In this document: one piece after another, positions 8,479-20,393 of the stretch
Layout: each line of letters opens with the position of its first letter
Numbering within the stretch: position 1 is the stretch's first letter
Source: Pigoraptor vietnamica
Lineage: Eukaryota > Opisthokonta > Filasterea
DNA length: 27,331 nt
NCBI GenBank assembly: GCA_943704525.1
Contig: CALSCQ010000070.1
Location: 1 to 27,331, forward strand
Reading direction: 5' to 3'
Notes under the pieces: model-generated
What the model was told of the DNA's origin: nothing
The model's database searches: none
What the model saw: the letters and a program-made list of their open reading frames with translations, nothing else
Made by a program: the position numbers and the translations under genes

Positions 8479-11333
8479 ATGGCGCCGCCGACAGCCCCCG
8501 AACCCCCAGACAGCGACGATGACAGCGACGACGGCAGCGTCCTCACCGACTCGCTTGCCACCCCGCGCGCAGGGTCACGTGAGGGCGGTGCCGCGCGCGC
8601 CCGGCAGCCGCACGTGGAGGAGGTGCTTGCTGCGCTCCTTGCGAGTGCAGCGCCCAATCGCCCCCTCCACGTGGTCGCCGAGTATGCGCAGAGCACGGGC
8701 CTGCTCGGGGCCGTGGCCAGCCTCCTGCGCATGCTCCTCTCCATCCGCGCACTCCCGGCGAACCCCTACCCTGGCCTCGTGCGCCGCCTCCGCAAGAAGG
8801 AGCAGCTCTACGGCGTGCTGCGGGACGACGGCGACGACCCCGCAGCCCGCATCTTCTTTGACGCGGCGGAGGCGGCACCGGGGAGCCCTCTCGAGGTGTG
8901 GCGCACCGCGGGGGTGCCGGCCGGCACCGAGGTCTGGGGCCTGAGATCTCTCGTGCGCACCGTCGACCCCTTCGCCGCGCGGCTCGTGGCGCCTGCCGTG
9001 CTGGACGCCGCGCGCCACGCGATCGAGTCCGCTGGCGACTGCCGCTGCGCCGTGCTGCCGTCGCTCGCGGGGGCGTTTGTGCACTACGGCGGCGTGGCGG
9101 CCCACCCGACGCTGCTCCGCATACGGCAGGACTACGTGGTGAGCGGCGGCGACAAGGCGCGCGGCATTGCCCTGTTTGCGCAGAACGTTCTGCGGGATGC
9201 GTCGACGTTCGACTCGGGCGAGGACCGCGTCTTCCTTGTGCTCTGCATTGCCCCGCGCGGCGAGGGCGACGCGGCACGCTGGACGTCCGAGATGGTCTCG
9301 CGCAACCGCGAGGGCCTGCTCGCGGCCGTGAAGGTTGCCGTGGCCACGCGCGCGCGCATCTTCATCGAGGGGCTCTTTCGTCTGCGCCTGCGCGTCGGAG
9401 GGACTGTCGGCAGCGCCTATCGCCTGGGGCGGAAGGAGCACGTCTTCCACTGGCGCGGGCGGTCGTCCGGGGCGCCGGCCCTCGAATCCACCGCGGCGCA
9501 CGCGCACGAGTCGCTCTGTGATGGCGTCTTTTTCGAGAGGCGCCATGCGGAGACATACTCCTCGCTGTTCGAAGGCCGCCCCTCCGCGGCGCTCGCGTCG
9601 GCCGCCGTGCCCGCACTGCGCATGGCCATCGCGCGCGACGCCCACGCCGGCGGCATGCGGTCGCACGCGGGGAATCCGTACCCGGCCTACGAACGCGCGG
9701 CGCTGCTTGCGTCTGCAGAGGGCCGCGATGATGTTCTCGCGGATCTCTCGCGCGTGGGACGGACGGTGGCAGCGCGCCTTTGCGCCGCCGCCATGCAGGC
9801 GCACACTCTGGCCCGCGTGCTGGAGGAGTCTGCGCGCGGTGGTGCCCGCTCGTCCGTGTCGGTGGTGCTCTCTGCCGCGTTTGCCGAGTTTTGCGAGGAC
9901 GTTGGCGCTATGATGGGACGAAGCGGCGCGGCTTGCCTGTCGGAGCTGGAGGCGCTGCGGCCGGCCGTGGATCGCCGCCTGGACGCGCTCGCCCGTCACA
10001 TGCAGCGCCCGCCCCAGTCGTCCGCACGCGTGGGGCCGCTTGTTCGCCACCTCGAGAGCCTCGCGCGATATCTGAGTGCAATCGGCGTGCACATGCTGGC
10101 GGAGGCCGTCGCGGCGTTTGCGGGCGCGCGACGGTACGTCGCCGAGTGCGTCGCGGGCAGCGCCAAAGAGCTCGCGGCAGAGCACGCCACGGCAAGGGCC
10201 GCCCGTCTTGCCGAACAGGGCGGTGCTGCGTCACGTGCCCGGCTGGCGCGCCGGCAGTCGGTGGCCGGCACAAAGGGACGCGATCGAGACGCTCGTGGCC
10301 GCCCTGACCGTGCGCGCGCGCGAACAGTGGCGTCTCGCGACGAAGGCGCGGCGACTGTGGATCCGCCCCGCGCGGACGAGCCGTCGCTGGTGCTGGGCGT
10401 GCAGTCCGCGGGGTCCTCGCAGATGGGGCCGTCGTCGGTGCGCCACGAAGCGGCCGTCCTGCAGTACGCCGTCGACGTGCGGCTCGACGCGGTCTTTTTC
10501 GACGGCCTTGTGGAGGCGCTCACCGCACCGGTGCTTGCGTCGAACCCCTATCCCCTGCTCGTGCGGCAGCTCCGCCTCGCCATCCACCGCCTCGACCACT
10601 GGAGCGAGCCGGACGCATCACTTGGCCGGCGCCTGCAGAACGCGTCTGTGCCAATGGTGGAGTCCCAGGCCCACGTGTACGGGCTGCCGGGCCACCAGCT
10701 CTACGGTGCGCACGCGGCGGTGGTGCTCGCGGACGCGGCGACTGTGGAGCCGCTGCTTGACAGGTTCGCCGGCGCTGGCAACGGAAGCATCACGTGGCGG
10801 CAGGGCTCGGCGCGAGTGACGCTGACCACGGGATTCGCGGGGCGCATCGTCCTGTACGGCCGCATGCTGCCCCACCTGACGGACGTGGAGGTGCGCGAGG
10901 ACTACTACGCCGAGGGGCCGTCCCTCGACGACGCGCTCCACCTTTTTGCGCGCAACGTGCACGGGAACGCCGTTGACATGGTGGAGAAGGGGACGGCGTA
11001 CGTGCACGGTATGTGAGTGCCCCTTGGCGTGGCGTGTCTGCAAGCAGCCTGACCGTTGCATCTCCTCCCCACAGAGATACGTGTTGGCGACGCCCGTTGG
11101 ACGGTGGGAAACGCGATGGCGCAGCGATCCCTCTTTCTCGCCGACGTTGCGCGCGCGGCCGCAAACCGCCAGGCCATTCGCATGCGGGTGCGTACGCCTT
11201 CTGCAGTTCCGACTGCACCATCAGGCGCTGTTGACACAGTGTGCGGCAGGCGTACTTTCCGATGGACTGGCGATATGTTGCGGTCACTAAGCACTTTGTT
11301 GCGCGCTATGGCCCCGCCGGCTCTCCCGAGTGA
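8479..11333 (+). CDS. Large unknown protein with an internally duplicated module and three NPYP motifs
   Basis: Exons 8479-11008, 11075-11187 and 11250-11333 (phases 1 and 0) give up to 908 residues. I do not recognise the family. After an acidic Ser/Asp start (DSDDDSDDGS), module A (about 66-325) and module B (about 655-905) share an order of motifs: ANPYP or SNPYP followed by a VRRLR or VRQLR helix (95 and 689), IRQDY or VREDY, ALFAQNVLRDA or HLFARNVHGNA, then GDAARWT or GDARWT. A third NPYP lies at 399. A basic Arg-rich linker (about 585-640) separates the modules. No transmembrane segment or signal peptide is evident. The start at 8479 has G at +4; an in-frame ATG at 8410 would add 23 residues. 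The stop TGA at 11331 overlaps a consensus GTGAGT donor at 11330, so the frame may instead splice into the exons starting at 11752. Confidence 0.75.
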
Positions 11334-11751
11334 GTTGCGCGCGCTGGCCTTTGTATTGGCTGGCGGCTTGTGCGGGCGTGCATATCTACCCACGAGTTGC
11401 GCATCTGTGCTCGTGCGCCATCGGTGTTTGTTGCTGAGTTGCGGAGTGTTTCATTGTGCACTGCTGGCGATGCGATGTGCCTGCATTGGATCGGCCACTG
11501 TGTGCTCGCTTAAGCAAGGCGGCTGTTTGTTGCTGTTGTCGCTGTGGGCATTCCCATAGACCTTTGACCGTCCAAAGTGGCCTTGTCTCGCTGCTGTTCC
11601 TATCAATGATACGCGAGTGGTGTTTGCTGAGGGCCCAAATGGCGCCGTTCGCCTTCCGTTGTCATCTTGTGTCTATGCTTGGCCAGCTTTTTTCCTTGTC
11701 CGATTCGCAAATTTTGAATTGGCGGAGGCTTATTTTGTTCGCCGGTCGCAG

Positions 11752-12823
11752 GGCCTTTTCGAGCATGCCGGCTTCGGCCGATCCCACGGCGGCCTACCGG
11801 ACTCTGTTTCGCACGCGCGACAAGGCAGCCCTTTGGCTCAGCCACACGGCGCCGGATGCGTCGGGCGTCGCGAGCGTGCAGGCTGCAGTTGCGCATGCGC
11901 GTGTGCGTGTGCGGGACGACTGGCAGGCCGGTCGAGTGCTCTCCGCGTACCGTTGGTTGCTTCTTGCCGCAAGGGCGCAGAAGGTGCGCCGCTTCGTCTC
12001 GTCTATTGTGCACCGCACCGCTTCGAGTTGTCAATGAGATTGTTAAGCGTAGGCACTTGCGCTTCCCGATTCGCCTAATCGCTGAGGTGTGTCATCGCAG
12101 GATTTCGGCATTGTTCCGAGCGTATGGCGCATGCTACACAGCGCGGCGGGTGATGTTGAGTACCTTTTGGGGTTGAATACGACAATTCGAGAGCTCGTTG
12201 CCGCCGAGCTGGAAACGGCGGATGTGGCGTCGGAGGTGAGATTTTCGTTATCTTCCTGTTACTCGTCTGCTGTTATTGTTAGGCCTAACATTGATTTAAT
12301 GACGTTACTTCAGATCCCCAACGACATTGACCTCGGCCTTCTCAATGAAATGTACGCCGAATATGCGCGCCGCGTGTGTGCGTTGCTGGCGACGCACTCG
12401 TGCACGACGACCGCCGCATTCAACGACGCCATTCGCGGTGAGCTGGAATTGGTTCTCTTTGACTCGTGAGTTTGTCAGTCGACCTAACATGCCTTGCTTT
12501 TCACAGAGCGGCTTGAGCTTTTGGTGGCAGCCGATTCGGCAAGTGCCGATTTGGAGCTTGTGATCCACGAGGACGTGAGTGGCCCCTGAATGCCAGCTTA
12601 CTGCCACCTGCCGTGCGTGTTGTGTGTATGTGTGTGCGCGCGCGCCCTTTTTTCTTAAACGTGTTTCTTATTTCGCCGTGTGCAGACGTTGACGGCGCTC
12701 GAAGAGATTGCCGACCTGCTTCAGTGCGTCGGCGACGGAATCGCAAGTGAAATGCACGCGCTGTGTCCTGACATGGCCGCGCTCGTCTCGTCCATTGTGG
12801 AGGACATTCCTTCGCGCCGCTGA
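11752..12823 (+). CDS. Helical exons of unknown function, probably the 3' part of the preceding gene
   Basis: Exons 11752 (or ATG 11765)-11983, 12101-12235, 12314-12437, 12507-12574 and 12686-12823 have GT-AG introns and matching phases. Read alone from ATG 11765 they encode 227 residues. The product looks wholly alpha-helical (for example NEMYAEYARRVCALLATHS and LTALEEIADLLQCVGDG), with no motif I know. If the donor at 11330 (GTGAGT) is joined to the acceptor ending gtcgcag at 11751, the junction codon is GAG and the frame runs into these exons, making one protein of about 1,140 residues. I favour that model only slightly. The alternative is a separate small gene behind a 430-bp gap. The terminal TGA at 12821 is also questionable, because another frame stays open downstream. 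Confidence 0.6.
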
Positions 12824-13272
12824 GACGCGCTGGTGAAGGGATTCGCGAGATGCTCCCGCGCTTTTACATTGTGGGGTCAAGCAGCGGCGCGCGCATTCTG
12901 CACGTCGACGTAAAATGGCTCTTTACGTTGACAAGCCCGCGCGTGCGGCAACAATCGCAGATGGCCAAAAAAAAAAAAACTGAACATTGGAAACATCTGT
13001 TGTCCGAGGCCCGGTGAACCGGCGCATCGCACTGGCCGCATGGCTTGCGCCCAGCAAGGCAACCGCCGTTCGGACGCATTGGTCGCACCCTTTAGGCGAT
13101 TCCAATCTGCTTCAGTCTGTATGTCACTGCTCCAAGGTTGACTCCTTTTTTTATACACAACCTACGCAACCCGTCCAACAGTTGCGCCTAATGTCCGTCG
13201 CCCTACGGTGCGCCCCGCGCGAATCCTCACGATTGTAGCCGCACCTCTACCGCGCGGCACTCTCGTTCAATG
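12824..13272. other. Convergent intergenic stretch with an A13 run
   Basis: This lies between the unknown plus-strand gene and the 3' end of the P5B ATPase. It holds a 13-A homopolymer (12967-12979). Up to 13016 a plus-strand frame, different from that of the last exon, stays open (see findings). Beyond that I see only AT-richer, non-coding-looking sequence. Confidence 0.5.
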
Positions 13273-16200
13273 TCACGGAGGACCTACAAATATAATACAC
13301 GAGCGAAAGGTGAGCGGAAAGTAACCCGCAGTGACAACAGCCAAAACACGCGACGGCACACGTGCCTGCTTGTACGCGTTCTTGTGCTTCTTCGCGTCCG
13401 GTCGTCGCTTGCACACGCCCCGCGCCACAACGCGATCCACAAGAACGCGGTCCCACAGCAGCGCCAGGGCAAAGTTCGCGGCGGCGACGCAGCCGATCAC
13501 CACTCGCGCGCGCGTGGGAATCCACACGAGCTGGAGAACGCCGGTAGTCCAGTGTATGCGGACGAACACGAGGTACACGGTCAGGGCGAGAAGGACAACC
13601 AGTGCGACGATGTACAGCCGATTCGTCCACAGCGGCCGCCGGAAAGGGCGCCCTTCGCTGAATGCGACGGCGACCCATATAAACTGGAAAACGGAGAAAG
13701 AGAAAATGACCGTGTTCTCCATCGACGCGATGTTGTTTGCGTCGCCGTTCGCGGGATGCAGGGGCACGAACCACCCCTGCATGCGGCTCCAGACGTACAC
13801 GCCGACTTGCAACGCCACCGCGATGCCGACCTGTCCCACGATCGACCACAGCACCGGCGGCGACATGAGGCTCCCCGGCGGCCGCCGCGCGCCAAGCACC
13901 TCCGCCGGCTGCGTACGTCCCATGAGAACGCCGACCGTGAGAATGATTACGATGTCCTCGTAGAGGAACTGGTAGTCGCCGAGCGTGCTGGTGACCCAGT
14001 ACAGCAGAAGCACAGACGTGAACTGCACGAGCGAGTACAGCGCCATAAACTTGAACAGGGCGAACGACGTCACCAGCGAGCACCGCCCCTCCCGTAGTAG
14101 CATCGGCACACATTCGATCGTCGGACGCTTGTACGTGAACGGCGCCGCAACGGACGCCTCCGCCTCCGAGAGCGAAATGCCGACGTGCGCGGCCTTGAGC
14201 GCGCCGCAGTCGTTGGCGCCATCCCCGCACATTCCGACAGAGTATCCCAGCGCCTGCATGCACTCGATGAGCAGCGTCTTCTGATCGGGCGTCATGCGGG
14301 CAAACACCGCGCCTTTCGCAAGAAGTCGCGAGAAGGCGGGATCCCCTGCGTGGTGGAGCGCTGCAAAGGCACGTCCGGTCACTGCGAGAGAGTACGGCGT
14401 GGCGTCTGGCCGTCCCCCGTCGGTGCCACTCTTGAACGCACGCGGCACAAGGCGGCCAGGGTCCAGCACGCAGCGGTCAGGGTCGTCGACGTGGGACCAT
14501 ACGACCTACGGATATGCGCAGTTAGCTCCGTCAGAGCAAAACGAAACAGACTATTTGGCGACATTGTGCGCGCGACTCACATTTCCGCCCGTGTCCACGT
14601 CACCAAGAAACACGTGGTCTCCGGGGTGCACGAGCGCGCACTCGCGTGCCACGCTGACGGCCGTAAGGGCGTTGTCGCCAGTCACCATGACGCACCGAAC
14701 GGCGGCGCGGGAGAGCGCCTCGATCACAGGGGTGGTAGCGGGCTTGAGGCGGTTCTGCATCACCAGAAGGCCGAGGAACGAGAGACCGCTCTCGATGTCC
14801 TCGCGCTTTGCCCGCTGTGCGCGTAGCCACGTCATGTTCGCCGGTGCCGCGCGCCCGGCCATCGCGAGGACGCGGAAGCCCTCCTGCGTGTATCGCGAGA
14901 GGCGCGCGAGAACGTCGGGCGGGATGGTGGCGGGATCGCACAGCCCCAGGATAATCTCCGGGGCGCCCTTGGCGTAGATTTCCATGCGACGCGTCGACAG
15001 CTCCGTGACAATTACAGACATGCGCTGCAGGTGCGACGAAAAGTGGAACTGTCGCAATATGCCGTACTCTGCCGCGGGCGCGTCCGCAGCAGCAGCATCG
15101 GAACGCGGCGCTTCCGGCTGGAGGGAAGTACGGCGCACAAGGTTCGGAACGTCCGGGGGCGGCACTCCCGGCGGCCGCACGATCGTCGGCACGATGCTGT
15201 CCTCCGCCAGGGACTCGTCCCCGGGCTCTTCGAGGGACTGCGAGGGCGCGGGTCGAGAAGGCACGCGGGTCACACGTATGGCCACGCCGCATAGGAGACA
15301 GACGGATGGACAGCGGCGAAAGTGAGCAAGCAGCATACCCAGCGAGTGGCCTCGAACATCTTGGCGTCGAGGGGATCCCCGACAAGGCCGCCGTGCACGG
15401 TGGTGAGCGAGTGGCACGTGGCCAGCGCATACGTGAGGGGACGACTGCCGAGTGACCCAAGGTCGCTCACGGGCTCCTCAAACCTGCAACACCGTGGCGA
15501 CTGTGAGCAAAGAGAGCACATACTCAGACGCGTTCAGCCAAAAGGCTGCGGAGCACGCACCTGGCCGTTGCCGCGGCGACGGGAAGGGCACCCCACACAT
15601 CAAGACCGTCCTCGGTCAGCGTGCCGGTCTTGTCAAAGCAGAACAGATTCACCTTGCCGGAGACATTGACCCTGCCCAACACGAGTGATGAGCACGTGAC
15701 CGACACAGCAACCCTCTCGCCACGCGCTGTCCCCCGCCCGAAATTCTTAAAACACAATCGGACATACACTCCACGAAAGAGCATACGGGAGCGCACGCTC
15801 CCAAACAAATATGTGCGCACGCCACACACAGATGGGCGCTTACCTCGGCGGGCTGATGCAGAAGATGCTTGCCGCTTTGAGTCGCGCGAGGGCAAATATA
15901 GTGCCGATGGTCATCGCTGCGGGGAGTGCGGGAGGGACGACGATCGTGATGACGTCAAATGCCTTGATGATTGTCTTGCGAACCGGGGACTGCGGCGAAA
16001 GGACTGTGAGACACGAGCGCCCCTCGCACGAACAACAAGCTCAAACAGATGCGTCGTATGCGGTCCGTGTGACGAAGAGGGACGGGGTATCGACAGTAAC
16101 GAATGAGGACACGGAGCGAAAGCATCTCAGGCAGCGAAGGGAAGGGACAGCCAGGGGAGAAATAAGGGACACCTCAGTTCAATCGGCGGCCACAGTGTAA

Positions 16201-17258
16201 ACACCCATCGACCAAGAACAGACGGCGAGGGAACAGAGGGCGGCGTGAGACAGGCAGACACCACGTGACCCACGTCGTGCTCAATGAACGTGTAGAGGGC
16301 GTAGGAAAAGCCGCAGACAGCTGCGCCGGGTCCGTGTCAGCGCCGGGTGATCGACGTAACAGCACGCACAAGGCACGAGACCCACCGCACCCCGCAAGCA
16401 TGAGGACAAAGCGAAAGGCATCGCGGTAAAACTTGAACTTGCTTGGTCGCGGAAAGAGAATCGAGAGGACAAGGTTTCCCTTGGACGTCGCAAACCCTGC
16501 AATTCCATACGCAGTGAGCTGAGGCGACGCAAACCACATGGCCATAAGGGCAAGGCGCGGACAGAGGACAGGGAAACAAGCCGCCACTGACACACTTACA
16601 GGCATCAATAAACACGCAACGCGCGTGCGCGCACACACACACAGACAGCCTCTCCCTTAAATCGCAGCCTTTCTCTCACACTCCCTCACTCAGGCACGGT
16701 CACGCGCAGACACACGACACAAACAAGAGGGAAACGCACAAAAACCGACACAGGCGCACAGACACACAGACGCATAGACACACAGACGCACAGACACACA
16801 GGCGCACAGACACACAGGCGCACAGACACACAGGCGCACAGACACACAGACGCACACGCCCGAAACAAGGGAGAGAACGTAGGGACGCCTTTGGATAGGC
16901 ACATGAAACATGTTGCCACCACAGCAGGCAGCGCACGAACCTGTTCGGATGACAAGCGCGCGAACACGGTCGACGCCGTGGCCGCGCGTCTGGATCACAC
17001 GGGTGCCGGAGAACAGCGTGCTCTTCCTGTCCAGCTCGTCGGCGTACAGACGATCGCCGCCGTCGGAACTCAGCGCCACCTTGCTCACCGGCACGCTCTC
17101 ACCTGCACAATATCGGAATGCTCGTGAGCAGACAGTTGCGGCCGCGGCGTAATATAACTGCGATACCTGGACACGCACGCGCACACGCACACTCGCACAC
17201 ATACACATGCACACACGCACATACTCACACACACACACACGCACATGCACCCGCATAT

Positions 17259-17337
<79 letters not shown>

Positions 17338-19660
17338 AAAAGAACGAACGCGTAGATACGAGGGCGCTTGGACTCATGCGCAATCACGCACCACAACACA
17401 CGAGCATCTCCCACGCCGAACACACTAACCAGTCAGCATGCTCTCATTCACGATGCACTTCCCGCGCAGTAGCACGGCGTCGCACGGGAGCGTGAAACCC
17501 TCCTGTGGAAGCGCGAAGACGTCCCCGGGAACAAGCGCTTCGGACGACACCGTCACAACTGCGAATAACACAACACGCGTCACGGAGTGCCAATCCGCCA
17601 CACGAACGACTGTTGAACTCCACAGGCGCACACCGGCCCTCGCAAGACGGCACTACAAGCAAAGTCGCAGTGCCCTGATTGCTCCCTCAGGGTAGGGTGA
17701 GGACGCAGGATGCAGACCGAGCGACGGGTGGTGGAAGGGACTGCCACTAAAGAGAGGTGCAAGTGTGCGAAACCCACAATCCGTCCCGCGAAGCACTTGG
17801 ACGTCGCAGCTGAACATCGCCATGCGGCGCAGATTCGACTGATTCTGCGGTGGAGAAGGCTCAACGACGCCGCTCACAAACAGACGCACTGCTACAACAG
17901 CGCACACTCTCACACGGAGACACTCCTCAAATGAACGCAATTCATAAGACTTTCAGCCGCCGCCACAAAAAACAGCGCAAGTTGCTCTCCGCAGACACAT
18001 ACTTGCACCGCACGCACACACACACGCACAATCACTTAAGTCGCTTAAGGCGCACGCCCAGCGAGCCCAACGATCGTTCGCAGCACGCACCTTGCGCATT
18101 TCGACCAGTGTGATGCCCGCCGAAATGGCCGACACGCACAGGATGCACACGGCATAGACGGTGTAGGGCTCCAGCATCCACACAATGACGCTGCAGATCT
18201 GGAAGAGGTAGAACGGATGCAGCACCTGCGCCCGCACGCCAGTAGGATGTGTCACGACGACATACAGCGCAGGCAAAGGACACAGACGCAACAACATGAA
18301 CACTTCATCGAGTGCGTCGCCTTCAACGTGGGCCACATGGGCACGCTCGCACGGAGAGACATGTGGCTCTGCGATTGCACGTGCCTCCTCGAACAGCAGC
18401 CGCAGGTACGGCTTGACGCGGACGTCAATCTGGTTGGCCCCGTGGAGGCGCAGGCGGCGCTCGTGCAGGGCGCTCGAGAGACCGGCCTCGCCCGCCGCCT
18501 GCATCTGAGCGACTGTCGCGCGGTACTCATCGCCCCTGCGGCCGGCCATGCGTCAGCCGCGGTCTCAGCACGCGCGCGCTCACGTGGGCCGCGAGTGAAG
18601 CGCCCAAGCAATTCAAGGTGCCACACGCAGACCGAAGGCACACGAAACCGTACACAAAGAAAAACACCCACCCGAGCTGCACGAAACCGTGCTGGCCCTC
18701 GTCATACACGAAGCGCTGGTGCTTGTGCTCGAACAGACGCACCGTATCGGCATCGTCGCGAGGCGCCACCTGTGGAGGCACGCCGAGGTAAGCGCAATGC
18801 AGGCGGCCCACTGCCATGGGCTGCCATCGAGTGCCTCAATCGCATGCACCTCACGGGCACAGCACACATCGCGCGCAGTGCACACACCCCGGGCGAAGAC
18901 AGGAGCGGCGCGGTCTCCAAGGCACCGTCGGCGTCGTCCAAGCCAACCGCCGCAATGGCACCCGATTCGCCGCGCGTGCGACAAAGTGGACGTTCGCCGA
19001 GGGAGCCCTGCGCGGGGCGCGCGTGCGCTGCGGCGGCGGGGACGCGGACTGCTTCGACGGCCTCGAGCGAGTACTCGCCATCCACATTCTGAGTGCAGGC
19101 GCCAGCATCACAATTTCATACCAATATGCCGCAGACAACAGACAACCACTGCCGCGTTCATCACTCACGAAGGAAGCGCAAGTGACACGCACCAGTGTCA
19201 GCACAAGGTGCAGATTGTACGGACACGCGCACGCGCGCACAAGTCGACAATGCACACGTGCCGCCAAACTACCCACCACGACCAGGACACGGCGCGCACT
19301 CGCCAGAGCGCACGGTGACATGGAGAGGCGGACAAACGCGCGCGGCGACCACCGGCAGACAACGAGCACAAGGCCGCCGGTTGCGATGCAGAGGGCGCCA
19401 AGAAGCAGCAGTCGCAGCACGCTCCATTCGTACCCACGCACGCTCTGAAGAGGGACGAAATGAGCGCACGGCGCACGAACAGAGAGCGTACGCATGGAAG
19501 CAAATCCGCCGTCACCTGTCTCAGTGGGAGTCAGCACAGTTGCACACCGCAGACTCACGGCAATAGAGGGGACGGGGCTATCGTCCCGCGCAGGCTCCTG
19601 CAGCACCACGTGACCCGCATCGGTGACGGCCGGGGCCGCCGGCTTCGACGCCGCGCGCAT
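13273..19660 (-). CDS. P5B-type P-type ATPase (ATP13A-like polyamine/cation transporter)
   Basis: Sixteen phase-consistent exons: 19559-19660, 19277-19444, 18888-19088, 18672-18769, 18385-18535, 18091-18225, 17778-17844, 17430-17558, 16941-17102, 16386-16496, 16274-16320, 15844-15989, 15561-15671, 15339-15483, 14581-15237, 13273-14505. They give about 1,220 residues, normal for the family. The N-terminal extension has a membrane dip ([21 protein letters not shown]) typical of P5B. Then come [14 protein letters not shown] (M1/M2), TGES (350-353), the P5 signature PPALP in M4 (476-480), DKTGTLT with phosphorylated Asp519, KGAPE, and [11 protein letters not shown] (904 on) followed by the P5B block [12 protein letters not shown]. 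Five to six membrane helices follow. Known P5B pumps move polyamines from endolysosomes or vesicles; the substrate here is inferred. The intron 18226-18384 is GC-AG, the other fourteen GT-AG. No ATG was noticed upstream of 19660. Confidence 0.93.
16752..16852. repeat. 16-bp minisatellite in a P5B intron
   Basis: About six to seven units resembling gcgcacagacacacag lie inside the P5B intron 16497-16940. Occasional gcat replaces gcac. Confidence 0.85.
17260..17333. repeat. (CA)n microsatellite in a P5B intron
   Basis: About 37 uninterrupted CA units lie within the P5B intron 17103-17429, preceded by 90 bp of degenerate CA-rich sequence. It reads (GT)n on the sense strand. Confidence 0.95.
18226..18384 (-). 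other. GC-AG intron of the P5B ATPase
   Basis: The exon ends GAGGAG and the intron starts GCACGT at 18384 and ends gggcgcag at 18226. Only this splice joins LLFEE directly to VLHPFYLFQ, the P5B block that leads into M1. The nearest GT donor, four bases further in, breaks the frame. The donor is a poor match to the usual GCAAGT. Confidence 0.7.
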
Positions 19661-20393
19661 GGGGCAATGGGACTGACGCACGGCGGCAGGCGACTGAAGG
19701 GGACACGAAGGACGCGACGGCCCGCGCGGCACGACTGCAGATGAGCCTGCCACTGCGCCCCGCAGACGGAGGAAGGCGCTCTCTCAGAGCCACACCGTGC
19801 GCAGACAGCAAACAATGGCGTGTGACGACGAAGTGAAGAGGGACGTTCCGTTATCACATAGGCGGGTTTGGAGAGACCACAAGCCCAGTGACGTAACACA
19901 GTAACTGGCGGATGGTGACGTTGGTAGGGCGTCAGGCGAGCCCATGTAAATTGCAAAAACCCTCATTAGCCGAGCCCACCACACGGCCTGCGGCGGGAGG
20001 ATTGGATTGTCGCCGCCGACGCGGCGCTGGCCCACGGACGGCAGTCAGCCACTGAGTCGCTATGCTTCGGTCGCCACTTTCACCATGCGCAATGGACGTT
20101 TCTTGAGGCGCACTTCGTGTGCACGATTGCGTACGCTGGAGTGCGAACGCCTTGTATGCGTGGATCCTCTTCAACCCACCGTGCCGCTTACTCGTCCTGC
20201 TGGTCAACTTCACGTGACGACGGGAGGCAGTCGAGTGAGAGGGGGAGTGCCATGTGGCGAAGGACACAATGGCCGGCCCTTCGCGGTTGCCGTGTTGTGC
20301 GCACTCTGGCACGTGCGATGCGTACAAGCGCGGAGTGGGACCACAGGAGGGCTCGTTTGCGGTGGGTGTGCGCCGACCTCGAGTGTTAGAGCA

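Noticed and set aside
8575-10185. A 536-codon minus-strand frame opposite the NPYP gene
   Set aside because: It is a GC-skew shadow with Arg/His-rich low-complexity composition; the plus strand shows the ordered internal duplication.
12877-13158. Minus-strand frame containing a poly-Phe run
   Set aside because: It is created by the A13 tract, with no plausible domain or start context.
16386-16394. GTGCGG donor for the P5B exon that ends near 16386
   Set aside because: It leaves two bases and shifts the next exon out of the GFSYALYTF frame; the adjacent GTGGGT donor keeps it.
16745-16860. CRISPR-like array
   Set aside because: The 16-bp units are contiguous with no unique spacers, lie in an intron, and the genome is eukaryotic; it is a minisatellite.
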